Shown piece by piece: positions 1 to 11,634 of a stretch of 64,000 bases of DNA (the first letter of the stretch is position 1; each line of letters begins with the position of its first letter). Under the pieces are notes generated by a model, which had not been told where the DNA came from, ran no database searches, and saw only the letters and a program-made list of their open reading frames with translations. Source of the stretch: Dioscorea cayenensis subsp. rotundata (taxonomy: Eukaryota > Streptophyta > Magnoliopsida > Dioscoreales > Dioscoreaceae); the NCBI RefSeq assembly GCF_009730915.1, contig NC_052489.1, positions 372,001 through 436,000 of the forward strand, read 5' to 3'. Made by a program: the position numbers and the translations under genes.

Positions 1-638
1 TAGCTCTTACTTGATATTTCTCCTCCGCTTGATAGTGATGTCTATTATTGACACCAGTGATGGATGCTTATAGCTTATTTGATATCCAAAGCAAATTTCA
101 TATTTATGCTGTGAATATGAACTTTTAGTCAAACAGAATTTCGCAAAGATAGCATTATCTTTAGATGTGAACTTTTAGAATAACTTTCATTTATTTTGCA
201 AACATTTATAGCAAAATTTATTGGGTTTCTATTGGTTAAATTATTTTCTATTTGTGGCTTGGTGATCCTCTCTATCTCATTATACCAATATTTCTCTTTA
301 TCCTCTTAAAAGATATATATTGTGGGAAAGTTCTTTAGTAAGCACGATTTGATTTGGGTAATCTTATTTTTGATTTTCTCAAATGGATAGATATGATATC
401 TGCATATGAACTTGCGTTTACTCACATAATCAGCTATACGATTCTCCGCCATGATCACGATCACTGTTACTCTAATACTATATAAACTGCATTGAAGAAG
501 CTGGCATTTTGTTATTTTAGCTGTAAAGACATTTGTTTTGTGAAATTTTTATATTGTTGCATAAGCATTGTGATATTAATTTGTGGGCTATTGCTAGTGT
601 TAGAATATTGAAACATAAGTTTTTTTTTATCTTTGAAG

Positions 639-2806
639 GTAATTGCTGCAGCAGTGGGAAGCGATCCTGAAAAATATATTGAAGCATTTCTTGGAAAACC
701 GAATGAAGAATACTGTGCTTGGATTCTGGATTCTGATAAGTGGGGAGGTAAGCTCAGTTTTCTGAACTATATTATTAGATATTGGCAATCCTCCCTTCTT
801 GTAGTATGCTGTGGTCCAACTTGTATAGAGCAGTTCAAGTAGAAAGCAGATACGGGCTCATAATCTCATAGCAAGCATGTTTAGTTCCATAACATCTTTT
901 GATAGTTAACTGACTACATCTGTGTTGCATTTATGGATGTAATATCCACAAGTGGTGCTTATGTAACTACCTGTCCTTATTTAAAAGGTGCGATTGAGCT
1001 TTCAATACTATCAGAATATTATGGGCGAGAAATTGCAGCATATGACATACAAAACAATGCGTTGTGATTTGTATGGTCAGGTAAAAATGGATTTCAGTTT
1101 ATCTCTCTTATTTTGTTGATGCTCTTCTTTGAAATATCTTGAATGTCATGTTCATTGAACTGTTGAACAGGAAAAGAAGTACACAGAAAGGGTCATGCTC
1201 TTATATGATGGTCTGCATTATGATGCTTTTAGCTGTATGTTCACCCTGACTTCTTGGTTCTTATTTTTCACATTTTTTTATTCTCTGATGATCAAATGAT
1301 ATCAAAAAAACTTCTTTTCTTTAATAACGAAATCCATTTTTTATGTAATTTAGATTTCTCCATTTGATGGGGCACCAGAAGAGTTTGATCAAACAATTTT
1401 CTGTGTCAATGGTTCAATTCGAACTGTTGAAAGCCAAGCTCTGAAACTTGTTCAGGAAGAAAACAGGTAAGAGTTTTATATGCCAGTCCTGATCTAGAAA
1501 TAGCTAACCCTGCCATGTTTTGTAATATGGAGTAAATTTAAAAAGATCCTACTACCTGTTGTCTACTGTACTCTCGCACTTGTGTTGTGAGGATGCACAC
1601 TAGTATTGAGTGAAAGCATATGCGTGCATAAGATTAAAGTTATGAATTATTTTTGAAATTCTTATTCAACTTATGCCAGCAGTGAAGAATTCCTTAAATT
1701 CTGATGCTCCACATGAACTAAAGGAACAATGTGTTATTGCTCTTTTGAACTCTAGTGAATGGTAACTGGATTATCTGAGACAAATTCAATAATTAGTCCT
1801 CTTAGTGTCACTGGTTTGCTAATATTCTTTGATTACAATGTTGGAAAGGGCCGCCTACAGATGAAGTTAAACAACAACACACAAGAATTATTCAAATTTT
1901 CATTTTGGCGTATGAAAGTAAATTAATTTTGTTATCTTGGGAATTGCAACTCTGTTTTGCATCTGAAATAATCCTCCTAATTGTGGTTTAGTTTGGAGTC
2001 TTTGGACAGCTTGCTTTGATGGCTCCTACAGTATATTGTATTATTTAATTTTTTTAGATTACATCTTTCTCAATTATCATGCCAAGAGTTTCTACAGTTT
2101 GGTTTTTATAATGTTTTGGGAAATGAATTATCATTTATTTTTACTGTGTAGGAAGAGGAGCTACACCGATACGGCGAATTTCACCTTACGTTGCGGACAA
2201 TGCTCAATTGGCTTAGTTGGTCAAAAGGTTGTGATCATGTTAAGCATAGGGGCTGTAAGCAGCCGAGCCGGAGCCGAGTATCACCCGAGGCTCGAGCTCG
2301 GCTCGAGCATAATATCGAAGACTCGAGGCTCGGCTCGAGCCTCGCTCGAGCTATTTTTGTGCTCGAGCTTGGCTCACTGAAAAGCTCAAGTAGCTCGAGC
2401 TCCGGCTCGTTTAAGCTCGATTAGCTTATATACATAAGTATTTTTGTAATTTATATATAAATAATTTAATATTTTATATAAAAAACTCGTTTAGACTCAT
2501 GAGCCCTCACGAGCTGAGTATTTTTAGGGCTCGAGCTCAGTCGTCAACATAAGCAAGTGAGCTCGACTTTCGGCTTCACTGAAAAAAATTGAATCGAATT
2601 CGAGCATTGACCCAGCTGATTTCGAGTAGCTCACGAGTAGCTTAGCTCATTTACACCCCTAGTTAAGCAGCTTGCTTTTTCTTTTCTTTTCCCTCTAAAT
2701 GCTCATGTTCCCATGTTTTGGTTTCTAATGGATTATTTGGTAAATGCAGGAGGCTGCTGATCATGCAAGGCAAACAGGCCATGTCAATTTTCAGGAATAT
2801 AGATGA
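639..2806 (+). CDS. OTU-domain deubiquitinase (yeast OTU1/YOD1 type), 3' exons, 5' end outside window
   Basis: Exons that I can place: 639-747, 988-1080, 1171-~1233, 1354-1466, 2152-2227 and 2750-2806 (stop TGA). They encode the second half of an OTU cysteine protease (motifs EEYCAWI, WGGAIELS, YGREIAAYDI, YDGLHYDAF, the last carrying the family's catalytic-triad His). A C-terminal C2H2 zinc finger follows (LRCGQCSIGL ... EAADHARQTGH) and the protein ends NFQEYR. This layout is that of yeast Otu1/human YOD1 and Arabidopsis OTU2, which cleave ubiquitin chains in Cdc48/p97-linked protein quality control. The exons with the catalytic Asp/Cys (the family's DNSCLF-like motif) are not in 1-638, which reads as intron. 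Two single-base anomalies occur. An extra A in the AAAA run at 1051-1054 brings a stop into frame before CDLYGQ. At ~1233 the only GT donor is one base off phase. Either the gene is decaying or the assembly has indel errors here. Confidence 0.87.
2247..2661. mobile_element. hAT-type MITE in the last OTU intron
   Basis: A 415-bp element lies wholly inside the 2228-2749 intron. The left end begins TAGGGGCTGTAAGC and the right end is CATTTACACCCCTA, an imperfect terminal inverted repeat. It is flanked by a perfect 8-bp target-site duplication, GTTAAGCA at 2239-2246 and again at 2662-2669, which is the hAT superfamily length. The interior is dense in GAGCTCGAG/CTCGAGC words, which fold on themselves and are common in non-autonomous plant hAT elements. 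It has no transposase. Confidence 0.88.
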
Positions 2807-3796
2807 GAAAAAAAGGAACACCCTCTTGACTTTTTCATTTTAACTGAAACATGGACATGTCTCTCCAACTATATGAAAAATAATAACCATCATTTGTGTT
2901 GTTTTAATTACCATTTTAGTTGCTTGATGTTTGTTGTAACAGTACTGTACAATCATAGCTTATAGAAATGTCTTATCTTTTTTTTTTTTTAAACTCTTCC
3001 CAAGTGGTTGCATTATTTGTGGCATCATCAATTATTGAATTGTTATTATAATTTCTATTTTATATCAAGAAGTTGATTGGGTGGAGACATGAGTTATTAA
3101 ATTCATAATTTTGGTTCTTAAGTAGATGTATGTAAATTCCATTATATAATGGGCAAATCACGGATTGAAAACATTGAAAACCTAGATTTTTGATTTGGAA
3201 AAAAAAAAAATGAAATGTTAATTTTTAAATTTTATTGTTTTGTAATTTTCCCCCCAAGTTTATATAATTGAACAAATAATTCAATTCCAAAACAAAAACA
3301 CAAATAAAGAGAAAATAAATTATAAATTATGGTAGAGAAAACCCACATTATACACACTTATATTATATGTGCGAAATTCTTGTTTATTTTGAAATCTAGA
3401 TCATGCAATTTTTTTTTTTTCAAAATAACTTTTAAAATTAAATAAATTAATTAAATTTAAAGTAGTACCACCTTTTCCAAAAAAAAAAAAAAATCTCTCT
3501 TTCCTTTATGCTTTAAATCACCCTTATCATACAAGAGAGATAATCCAATTTTTCCCCAAGTAAAAAATTGATAGTTCACTTTGTTCCAACTCTATGGTTG
3601 AGGGTTCATAAGTTTCCCATGTTTATTAAAATAATAATAATAATAATAATAAATAATAATAAAGATCACTACAATACTAACTTGTGAAATTAATTGAAAC
3701 AAGAGATCATTGGCAAAAGCACAAACAAACAGAGAAGAAGAAGAAGAAGAAGATCAGCCATGCAATAATATATAAATACTCACTCAAGTTCTTGAA
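2807..3796. other. AT-rich intergenic DNA between convergent genes
   Basis: Holds the 3'UTR of the OTU gene just after 2806 and several A/T homopolymers. A TAA microsatellite lies at about 3630-3660 and a GAA microsatellite at about 3734-3753. No coding signal was seen on either strand. Confidence 0.6.
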
Positions 3797-4057
3797 TTAG
3801 CCACAAAGAACTCTCTTCAAATGCTTGACTTGATTCATAATCATTAAAGGAGCTCCACAAAGATGGGATTCAAACATGGTCAATCTCTTGCTGAACTTAA
3901 TCTTGAGTTTGTACACTCTTCTCTGATTCAAAGATCTCCTTCTGCTTCTCATGTCTGCTTCTCCCATCACCTTGTAAATCAAAAACCTTCTTTTCCTTTG
4001 TTGTAGCTCATCAGGGTCTTCTTTCTCTAGCCTTGAGTAACTGCTAAACCACATCAT
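3797..4057 (-). CDS. Small basic plant protein, unknown function (86 aa)
   Basis: Single uninterrupted minus-strand ORF beginning MMWFSSYSRLEKEDPDE. The N-terminal half is acidic/polar; the centre is strongly basic (QQRKRRFLIYKVM, MRSRRRSLNQRR, VYKLKIKFSKRL). No signal peptide or membrane segment is visible. The pattern (a SSYSRLE-x-EDP start followed by a basic FLIYKV and a K/R-rich helix) reminds me of a small plant-specific family of unknown function; that is recollection, not a search result. A TATA-like TATATATC stretch near 4145-4155 (minus strand) and a plausible AT-rich leader support a real transcript. No function is claimed. Confidence 0.62.
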   Translation of the reverse strand: MMWFSSYSRLEKEDPDELQQRKRRFLIYKVMGEADMRSRRRSLNQRRVYKLKIKFSKRLTMFESHLCGAPLMIMNQVKHLKRVLCG

Positions 4058-5860
4058 TATATTCTTGAATTGAAGTGATCTTTTGGTTTATTATAAGTTC
4101 ATATGGACAGATAGAGAGAGAGAGATCAGAGAGATGTGTATAGATAGATATATATGGGATTTTTACTTGATGAATTAATTTTTGAGAGGTTTTTATAGAA
4201 GTCATGAGAGAATGGAGGGATTATTATTTTTATGGTTATTTTTAAAATGAGTAGTTTTGGCAGGCCTTGATTTGTTTACTAAGAACAGTGGGAGAGATGT
4301 CTTTTGTTTTATTTTCTTGATTTTTTATTTGTCCAATTACATTTGGCTTCAAGGTCAACCTTCACTAATGAAAGTCCAACCTTTTTACCCTGTTTATATA
4401 TATATATATATAATCGATAATAACAATGATTATAATTTTCCTTACAATTTGTTCTTAGTTGAAAGTCATGGTTGATACTGAAGTTGGGGTGATTGCTTGT
4501 TTTATATGTATTTTATTTAATACAATGAACTAAATTGCTCGGTTCATTTGATCTCTTCTATCACCATCAATTTAATTTAAAGATATTTTTTTTCTTAAAT
4601 AATCATAATAAATAATTATCTCAGTTTCAAATAAAAAAGTGAATTTTCCAATGATGTTTTTCTGATCAACAGTTTTAAATTTTAAGTAATAATATTTAAT
4701 TTTATTTAATGGAGGCTAAATCTTCATCAAAATTTAAGTGCATGTTAAATCCTTGCTTGTATTGGTAATTTGGTATGTGATATATATATATATTATCATC
4801 TTCTACAAATATCAAAGAAAGAGAAATTTTCCTTGATGTTTTCTCTTTGAAATTGCAAACTTTTCCTTAATTAATAGCTGAATGACATTTGGCAACTTTG
4901 TATATCATATTGTAACGGAAATGTATGTATTGAAAGCATCGTCTAACATTAATTTATATTGTTATTATTATGTTCATAGGATGGTATATCTCATAGAATA
5001 AGCTAACCATGTCTTATTAGTAGAGAATATTGTTAATTGATACTCTTATTAACAAAAGGATGCCACTACTCAAAAGAAGGCAATTAATTACTTGAATAAA
5101 AAATGAGACTTTATATTAATCAATTTGGTATTTGATGTGTTTGACTTGTAGATAAACAAATTGCATTTGATTCTTGGCTAAGCTAGCTAGTTAATAAAAT
5201 TTGGTGTAACATATCCTATTGTTGAGATGTTTAGGAGCAATTAATGCTGTTTAATTAACTTTAAATATGGTGGTATTCTGACATGGCTCCCATGACTTTT
5301 AATTTATAGCTCATTAATTTTATGTGTTTTTTTTAACAGTTTGACGTCAAGATTTCTTTTGGTTTTTTAAAAATTTTTGGCTTGATGAATGCCTTGAAGG
5401 TATAAGGAAATAAACAATAATGGAGGTTTGAATTTTTTTTTTTTTTAATTGAAATCTGTTTTAAAGATATGATATTGCATGATTACTGAAACAGTGAAGT
5501 CATTAATCATTAAACAAAAATCTCAATCTCTATCTTGTAAAAAGTGGATAAATCACACTAAGTGAAAAACTTATTAATCCTAATCCAAACCATGTGTGCT
5601 TATCTCTTCATAAAGTTAACTGAAACACAAAAACTCTTCTTTTTAATACAATATCTCTTCAAAAATATTTTCCATTCAAATAGAATCATCCATATCATGT
5701 TAATTATATAATATATATATATACAACTCAACTAAAAAAGATCAAAGACAAACGTGAGACTAATTACAACTTTGAACACAAATTAAACCCTGATGATGAC
5801 TGATTGCATGGTCTGATGGTCATGGTCTCTTAATCAAGCTTAATAACTTTTTTGTAATTA
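4058..5860. other. AT-rich intergenic DNA between divergent genes
   Basis: Promoter-side DNA shared by the minus-strand gene ending at 4057 and the plus-strand gene at 6144. It contains TA-repeat tracts (about 4397-4412, 4779-4792 and 5708-5722) and poly-A/T runs. No reading frame here looks protein-like. Confidence 0.5.
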
Positions 5861-5872
5861 ATTAAGGATCAA

Positions 5873-5893
5873 TCCCACGTGTCTCATGTGGGA
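5873..5893 (+). promoter_or_regulatory. G-box inside a short palindrome, promoter of the MGNC gene
   Basis: The sequence has TCCCAC, a 9-base spacer and GTGGGA, a perfect 6-bp inverted repeat, with a CACGTG G-box at 5876-5881. It lies about 270 bp upstream of the ATG at 6144 and upstream of a TATA-like tract (6007-6026). CACGTG is bound by plant bZIP and bHLH factors. Related copies recur at 12504-12523 and 14229-14240, which suggests that the unit was duplicated together with the gene. Confidence 0.55.
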
Positions 5894-6143
5894 TATATAC
5901 ATTACTGACCATTTATATGGTCTTCATTCCACAATTTAACACTCCCAAAATGCATGTTCTTATCCACAAACATTTAAAGATCAAAACTAAGTCATGTACT
6001 TTCTCCTATATATATATATATATATAGATAGATAGATAGATAGATCATTAATATTGCAAAGAAGAAACAAAACCAAGAGAAATCTCATAAAAGAGAGAAA
6101 AAAAAAGAAGGATTAATTAATTTCCTTGATTAAGTTGCATTGA

Positions 6144-6477
6144 ATGGGGAATTGTCTGAAGCCAGTAAGGACATGGGCAGATGATGATGAAGACTGGGAC
6201 TTTGTTGATTCAGAGAACATGGAACAATGCAAAAGAAAAAAAGCCGAAGAGAAGACAGTGAAAGCCGGTAGGAGGATGTCGGCAAATATAGAAGTATCTT
6301 CTCCGGCTAAAGTTATCAAGATGAAGCTAACAAAGAAAACAATTGAATGAATTACTACAATCTGTTGAAATACATGACTTGCTGCAGGATATGACTAGAA
6401 GAGATAATGAATATGGTAGCAGACTAGTACTATGGAGACCAGTTCTTCAATCTATACCAGAGGCAGAGGAGTGCTAG
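6144..6477 (+). pseudogene. Small MGNC protein, copy 1, with a one-base frame break
   Basis: The ORF starts MGNCLKPVRTWADDDEDWD and stops at 6348-6350 after KLTKKTIE. One base further on, the next frame continues with a well-formed C-terminal half (ELLQSVEIHDLLQD ... LWRPVLQSIPEAEEC) to TAG at 6475-6477. The extra T at about 6348 therefore splits a protein of about 110 residues. MGNC is a classical N-myristoylation start (Gly2) with a nearby Cys4 for palmitoylation, so plasma-membrane anchoring is likely. The acidic Asp stretch, the basic K-x-K-x-TKK motif and the WRPVLQSIPE ending fit, from memory, a small plant family of unknown function. The TATA-rich tract and G-box palindrome upstream suggest a once functional promoter. 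The break may be real decay or an assembly error. Confidence 0.72.
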
Positions 6478-6699
6478 TTAGTCTGTATATATATATATAT
6501 ATATATATACATTATATGTATATATAGTTGTTTTTGGAATTGTTAATTAATTATCCAGTGTTAATGAGAAAAAAATTGACAATAATAATACAAGATATAT
6601 TGATCCATAATTTGAATGCATAAACTTACTGTGTTATCTGTTCCTTTATTCTTCTATATTGCTTTTTGAGTGGCTGAAGATCCATTGATATTATATAAA
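6478..6699. other. 3' flank of copy 1
   Basis: AT-rich, with a TA repeat at about 6486-6510. No coding signal before the copy 2 fragment. Confidence 0.4.
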
Positions 6700-6757
6700 G
6701 AGATCATTGAGTTTAAAATTTTTATCAAAATGATAAAAATTAAAGTCAGTAAACATT
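6700..6757 (+). pseudogene. Copy 2 of the MGNC gene, left fragment
   Basis: Just before the copia 5' LTR an open frame reads FIKMIKIKVSK. It matches the basic VIKMKLTKK segment of copy 1 in composition and position, and is then interrupted by the retrotransposon. With the WRPVLQSIPE-like remnant beyond the 3' LTR (11738-11791) it suggests that the element landed in a second gene copy. The match is short, so this is an inference. Confidence 0.42.
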
Positions 6758-7199
6758 TGTTGGCACTAACCAGTGGATCATAATCCATTAGCCCGAAAAC
6801 CATTTCCTCGTCAGACCATCTCCTAAACCTTTGGCCCAGACTAGTACCCTAAACTAATGCAGCTCATTAATACCATCAACTTCTTGAGGTGCGAAGAATC
6901 AAGTGAAGAAGTGAGGTGAGAAGAAATTAGAGAGAGAGAAGAAAGAGTGTGGAAAAATATTTAGAGAGCTAGTCCCGATCTCTCTAGTATAAGAGGAGTT
7001 CTCGTTTTCTCCTCGATATTAGAGGTTTGTAAGCTCCGCAGATTTTCCCACTAGTAAATTCTTATCTTTTGCGCGTGGTTTTTACTCTAATTGTTTAGGG
7101 GTTTTCCATATGACATCTTTTGTGTTCTTTATTTTTCAGCATTCCTTTTATTTATTTTACTGTATTGCTCTTGCTCATCGATCCTACGTTTTCCAAACA
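6758..7199 (+). repeat. copia 5' LTR
   Basis: About 442 bp from TGTTGG to CCAAACA, ending directly before the primer-binding site. Its first ~270 bp align with the sequence starting at 11348, with many one- to three-base insertions and deletions. A TATA-like AAAATATTTAG and a GA-rich leader lie in the middle. Confidence 0.82.
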
Positions 7200-7201
7200 A
7201 G

Positions 7202-7214
7202 TGGTATCGAGCTA
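7202..7214 (+). other. Retrotransposon primer-binding site
   Basis: TGGTATCGAGCTA, two bases after the LTR end. It matches the usual plant copia site for initiator tRNA-Met (TGGTATCAGAGC) except for one missing A. Confidence 0.75.
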
Positions 7215-7410
7215 GATCTTGGTGTAATATACTACTTATACGTATGCTCTTGTAGTTCTGCTATTGAGTGGATCCTCCACATCGGAAAATAAGTTGGATA
7301 ATTATTCACCTTTTCGAAAAGTCGATTCACTCTTGCGACGAATTTCTAATAAGAAGCATAGGGCGTGAAAATATGAGATTGAAAAATTCAGTAGGAGTAA
7401 TTTCACCTGT

Positions 7411-10400
7411 GTGGAAGTGCAGAATAAAAGCGATCCGAGGGAGGACAAGCGCTGCGCCATCACGAAAGACCGAGTGAGGTCGAAGATGATAAGTGGAATG
7501 AGATGGGCACGAGGCACGCATTGCTTGAGTCTTACATCTCAGCACTTAGTCGATGGGTCTATCAAGCGTAAGCGGAGAAGAAGGCGACGAAAGAGATATG
7601 GGACCACCTCGCTCACTAAGTTATACGAGGCGAGTCACTCCCAGCACAAAATTTTCCTTAGGGACTCTATGCTGCGTGTAAAGCGAGAATCTACTCGGTG
7701 GCCGACGGACATGGACCATCTGTACACACTCTGTTTTCGACTCACATCATCGACATACGATAGAGTCAGTGGGCGTACGAGATTCACTCCAAAGTCTACC
7801 GAGATTCAGTGCGGTCGACTGGAGTCATCAACTTAACAAATAATGTCGCAGACGGGTCTAGTTTTTGACATGATATTGCATTTGTGGCATTACGGAGGAA
7901 GAAAGTGCGTCGCAAGAACAAGGAAGACAAGCTATGCAAGTTCGCGACAAGCGGAGGCTTTGATGGTGGCGAGAGGAAGACCAGCGAGCGTGAATCTGGT
8001 GGGAGTTCATAATCGTGGTAGATCAGTCGGGGAGTAAGAAGACTTTCAAGTGCTACCAGCGTGGCAGAAGGTCGCTTGAAGAAGGATTGTTGGAGTCTAA
8101 ATAAAAAGGATTCCAATCCTCGAGGGAATGTTGCAAACACTTGAGATGATGGAGAAGCCATGGTGTGTGAAGCGCGAGCTACATCGAGTAAAAAGATTTC
8201 TCGATGTATGGCTGCTGATTCGATGACCACTTTCGCATGACCTCCGAAGAGAATGGTTCCATCGGTATGAACCTATCTACGGGGGATACTGTCACTGTAA
8301 CGATCGAGCTTTGAAGATCGTTGGCGTTAGCGCTATCAAGCGAAGATACGTCGATGCTAGCGGTTCGGACCATCTGAAGTCCAGACGTGTGGAGGGCCTC
8401 AAGAAGAATTTGTTGTCTATAGGACAACTTGATGATCTTGGTTTGCAAAATTGAAGTTCAAAACAAGATCGTGAAGATAATTCGAGGCGCTTGTACGTGA
8501 GAGGGAGAAAAGATAAACGCAAATCTATACATCTTTGAAGGGAGAAAACTTTGCGAGAAGGAGAAGCTGAGTGCCACAAGTAGTCAAGTGAAAGATGCAC
8601 GATGACATGGCACGGAAACTTGGACACATGTCGAGGGCTCGAAGGAATGAAGATTCTTGCAAAGAAAGGAATCTACTTCGAGGTCTCCGCAGAGGTAACA
8701 CTACCCTTTTGTGAACGATTGCATGGTGTAATGGCGACGATCGATTCGAGTTCAACACATCTAATTCTAGAAGCAAAGCAATTTCAGAATTGGTTTACTT
8801 CGATGTCATGGCATGGTTATATCGACTGGGAGGAGCAAAATTACTTTGTATCGTTTATTGATGACTATTCAGGAGATGTTGGAAGTGTACTGCTATCGAG
8901 AGGAAGGTCGATGTGTTTTCAGTCTTCAAATTTTACAAGCCGGATGGAACTTGAATCGCGAGAAGATCGAGTGTTTGAGGGGCTGATAATGGAGGAGAAT
9001 ATGCTATGCAAAGAATTTGATGAATTACATGAGCGAAGAGCATCGAAAAGCGGGTCGCTTCTCACGTCACTCTCAACGAAAATGGAGTGGCGAGCGGATG
9101 AAACGGACTCTGTTGGACAAAACTATGTTGGGGGCTGCAGGCTTAGGTAAAACGTTCAGGCGGAAAGGCCAGTCACACTTTGTTATGTGGTGAATCGGGC
9201 CCCATCATGCAATGTCGAGGTTGAAGAACCGATGGAGATGTGGGTGGTGAGCCGGTTGATTATTCGAGCAACTTCATATATTTGGAAGTCACCCGTATAT
9301 ATGATGTACAATACCAAGAAAACTACAAAGCGGATCCAAAATCCGGAAAATGTATGTTCTTAGGATATCTTGATGGTGTTAAGAGGGAGTACCGCTTTGT
9401 GGGATCCAGCGCAGTAAAGGTTGTGATCGGCGGGATGTTATCTTCAGTAGAAGATAAAGAACAAAACAAGCGGATGGTGAAAGCGCTTCAAAAGCCACGC
9501 GAGACTACAACAATGCAGGTGAAAATGAAGGCTGGAAGCTACACGAGCCACGAGGGTACAAGAACCGAGTTTGAATACGAAGTTCGAGGATTCGTGATCG
9601 ACTCGTACAAGAAAGGCACCAAGTTGGCATTACTGACTATATTTTGGAGGGTAATATTGCTCTCGTCTTCTAAGCGAGGATGGAGAGCCATCAACTCTTC
9701 AAGAAGCTGAATAATTCGAGATGCATCTCGATGGATGGCGTCGATGGAAGAAGAAATTGAAGCTCTTCATAAAAATAAGACATGGGAACTGGTGTCTCTA
9801 CCACGAGGGCGAAAAATCCATTGGCATGACAAAGTAGGGTCTACAAGATCGAAGCGTAATAGTGATGATCAAGTAGATGGATCGTTATCGTGCTAGATTG
9901 AGTGGTAAAAGGATAATATGCTCGGAAGGAAGGTATTGACTTAACGAAATATTTTCACACGTGGTTCGACTACTAGCGAGTCCAGGAGTAGTCACGCGTG
10001 TGTGCTACATTTCACTTGCGGCTTGGCGGTTAGATGTCAAAGCTGCATTTCTTACATGGAGATCTTGAAGAAGAAATGTATAATACTCCAACCCGAGGAA
10101 GGTTTTTGAAGAAAAGGTAAAGGAACTTGGTTTTGCGGGTTGAACAAATCTGCATGCGTGATGCAAAGCGAGCGAGATGTTGGTACAAGAGATTTGATTC
10201 CTTCATCATGAGCCTTGGATACGTGCCAGTTCAATCGCGGACCCTTGTGCGTATGCGAGAGGTTTTGAAGAAGAAGATTTTTGTCTTCTTGTTGTTGTAT
10301 GTTGGCGACGTGTTGGTAGCGAGGCCCCAACAAAGATCAGTATCCGAGGTTGAAGGCACAATTGGCTGGGGAGTTTGAAATGAAGGACTTGGGACGGCAA

Positions 10401-11224
10401 CGACAAGATTACAGGGATGCAATTCACGAGACGAGAAATAATAGGAAGATTTGGCTTTTCTCGGAAGACTTATCTAAAGAAGATCTTCTGCGGTTCAACA
10501 TCTACAGATTAGCAAGCCAATTTCTACCCAGCTTCTGTTAATTTCAAGTTATCCTCAAGTATGTGTCCTAGCGAGTGAAGAAGAAGAAGGATGGAGATGT
10601 CTCGGTACCAGTATGCATCACGATGGGAAGCCTAATGTTTGCCATGCATGCATGCGAGACCGGACATTGCACATGCGAGTGGGAGTGGTAGAGGTCGGTA
10701 CATGGCGCGAATCACAGTCGAGCATTGGGTGTTGTTAAAGGATTCTCGGATATGTAAAGGGAACCTCGGATGTTGCGTTATGTTATGGGGATCGACTTTC
10801 TTGTCGGTGGATATGTTGATCTTGCGATTATGCGGTGATCTTGACAAAAGCAAATCCACTCTCTGGATATGTGTTCACACACTAGTGGGAGGAGGCTGTG
10901 GTGGGTTTCAAAACTACTGGTCGATCGTGGGCTACGTCGCGCGACGAAGACAGTATTTGGCAGCTACACTGAGCCGGGTAAAGAAGCAGATGTGGTTAAA
11001 GATGGTGTTGGAAGAACTCGGGCACAAACAAAGAGAACATCACTCTATGTTGTGACAACGAGTGCATTGCGTCTTGCAGAGGAATCGACATTTCATTCAA
11101 GACAAAACATATCGGAGTTAGGTACCATTTCATTCGTGAGAAGTTGAAGAAGGTACGGTGGACATCGCAAAGATTCATACCGAGGACAACCTAGCCAGAT
11201 TTCATGACAAAAAGCAATCAATGA
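7411..11224 (+). pseudogene. Broken copia gag-pol
   Basis: Recognisable pieces occur in order but in shifting frames: CYQRGRR (zinc knuckle), FVSFIDDYS (integrase core), SGKCMFLGYLDGVK (integrase C-terminal part), a LHKNKTWELV segment (start of RT), LDVKAAFLHGDLEEEMY (RT), VFLLLYVGDVLVA where the family has YVDD, then the RNase H region and its SLYV and AKIHTEDNLA segments. The Gly in place of the first catalytic Asp of YVDD, the many stops and the frame changes show a dead element. The longest uninterrupted pieces are only 138-182 residues. Confidence 0.85.
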
Positions 11225-11335
11225 CGAGATTCAGTATGGTGTCGATCCTCTTGTGGTGCTGACAGAGCGTATGACGTGAATGGCGAGATAGGAAAGAATG
11301 GTGTGAAGATCGAGTTGTCTTTCAATCAAATCTTC

Positions 11336-11347
11336 AAGTGGGAGAAT
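11336..11347 (+). other. Polypurine tract
   Basis: AAGTGGGAGAAT immediately precedes the 3' LTR start at 11348. This is the standard position and composition for priming plus-strand DNA in copia elements. Confidence 0.7.
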
Positions 11348-11634
11348 TGTTGGCACTAACCAATGGATCGTAATCCGTTGAGCCCAAAACCATTTCCTCG
11401 TGAACCATCTCCCTCCAAGACGCTATGGCCCCAAACTAATTACCTAAACTAATGGCTCATTAAAAACCATCAACTTACAACCTTGGTGAAGAATCAAAGT
11501 GAAGAAGTGAGAGTGAGAAGAAATTAAGAGAGAGGAAAGAAAAGTGGAAAAATATTTAAGAAGTTAGTCAGATCTCACAGTATAAGAGAGGTTACGGTTT
11601 TCATACATTATTAGAGAGTTGATGGAGTTAGTTT
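11348..11634 (+). repeat. copia 3' LTR, apparently shortened
   Basis: It begins TGTTGGCACTAACC like the left LTR and stays alignable to about 11630 (…TATTAGAG). The last ~170 bp of the left LTR, including CCAAACA, are not recognisable, so the right end is truncated or rearranged. No convincing 5-bp target duplication was found. Confidence 0.68.

Larger units (their letters stand above)
6758..11634 (+). mobile_element. Degenerate Ty1/copia LTR retrotransposon
   Basis: Related LTR-like sequences begin TGTTGGCACTAACC at 6758 and 11348. A tRNA-Met-type primer-binding site follows the left LTR (7202) and a purine tract precedes the right one. Translating the interior piecewise gives, in copia order: a gag zinc knuckle (~8045-8093), gag-pre-integrase and integrase pieces (~8590-9330), reverse transcriptase pieces (~9720-10400) and an RNase H end (~10840-11220). 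Integrase before reverse transcriptase defines Ty1/copia. The total of about 4.9 kb is normal for a complete copia element, but frames break every few hundred bases, so it cannot be active. The right boundary is approximate. Confidence 0.9.

Noticed and set aside
7411..11055. Treating the 138-182-codon frames in the copia element as separate host genes
   Set aside because: Each aligns by eye with a copia domain in the expected order, and each is cut by frame changes.
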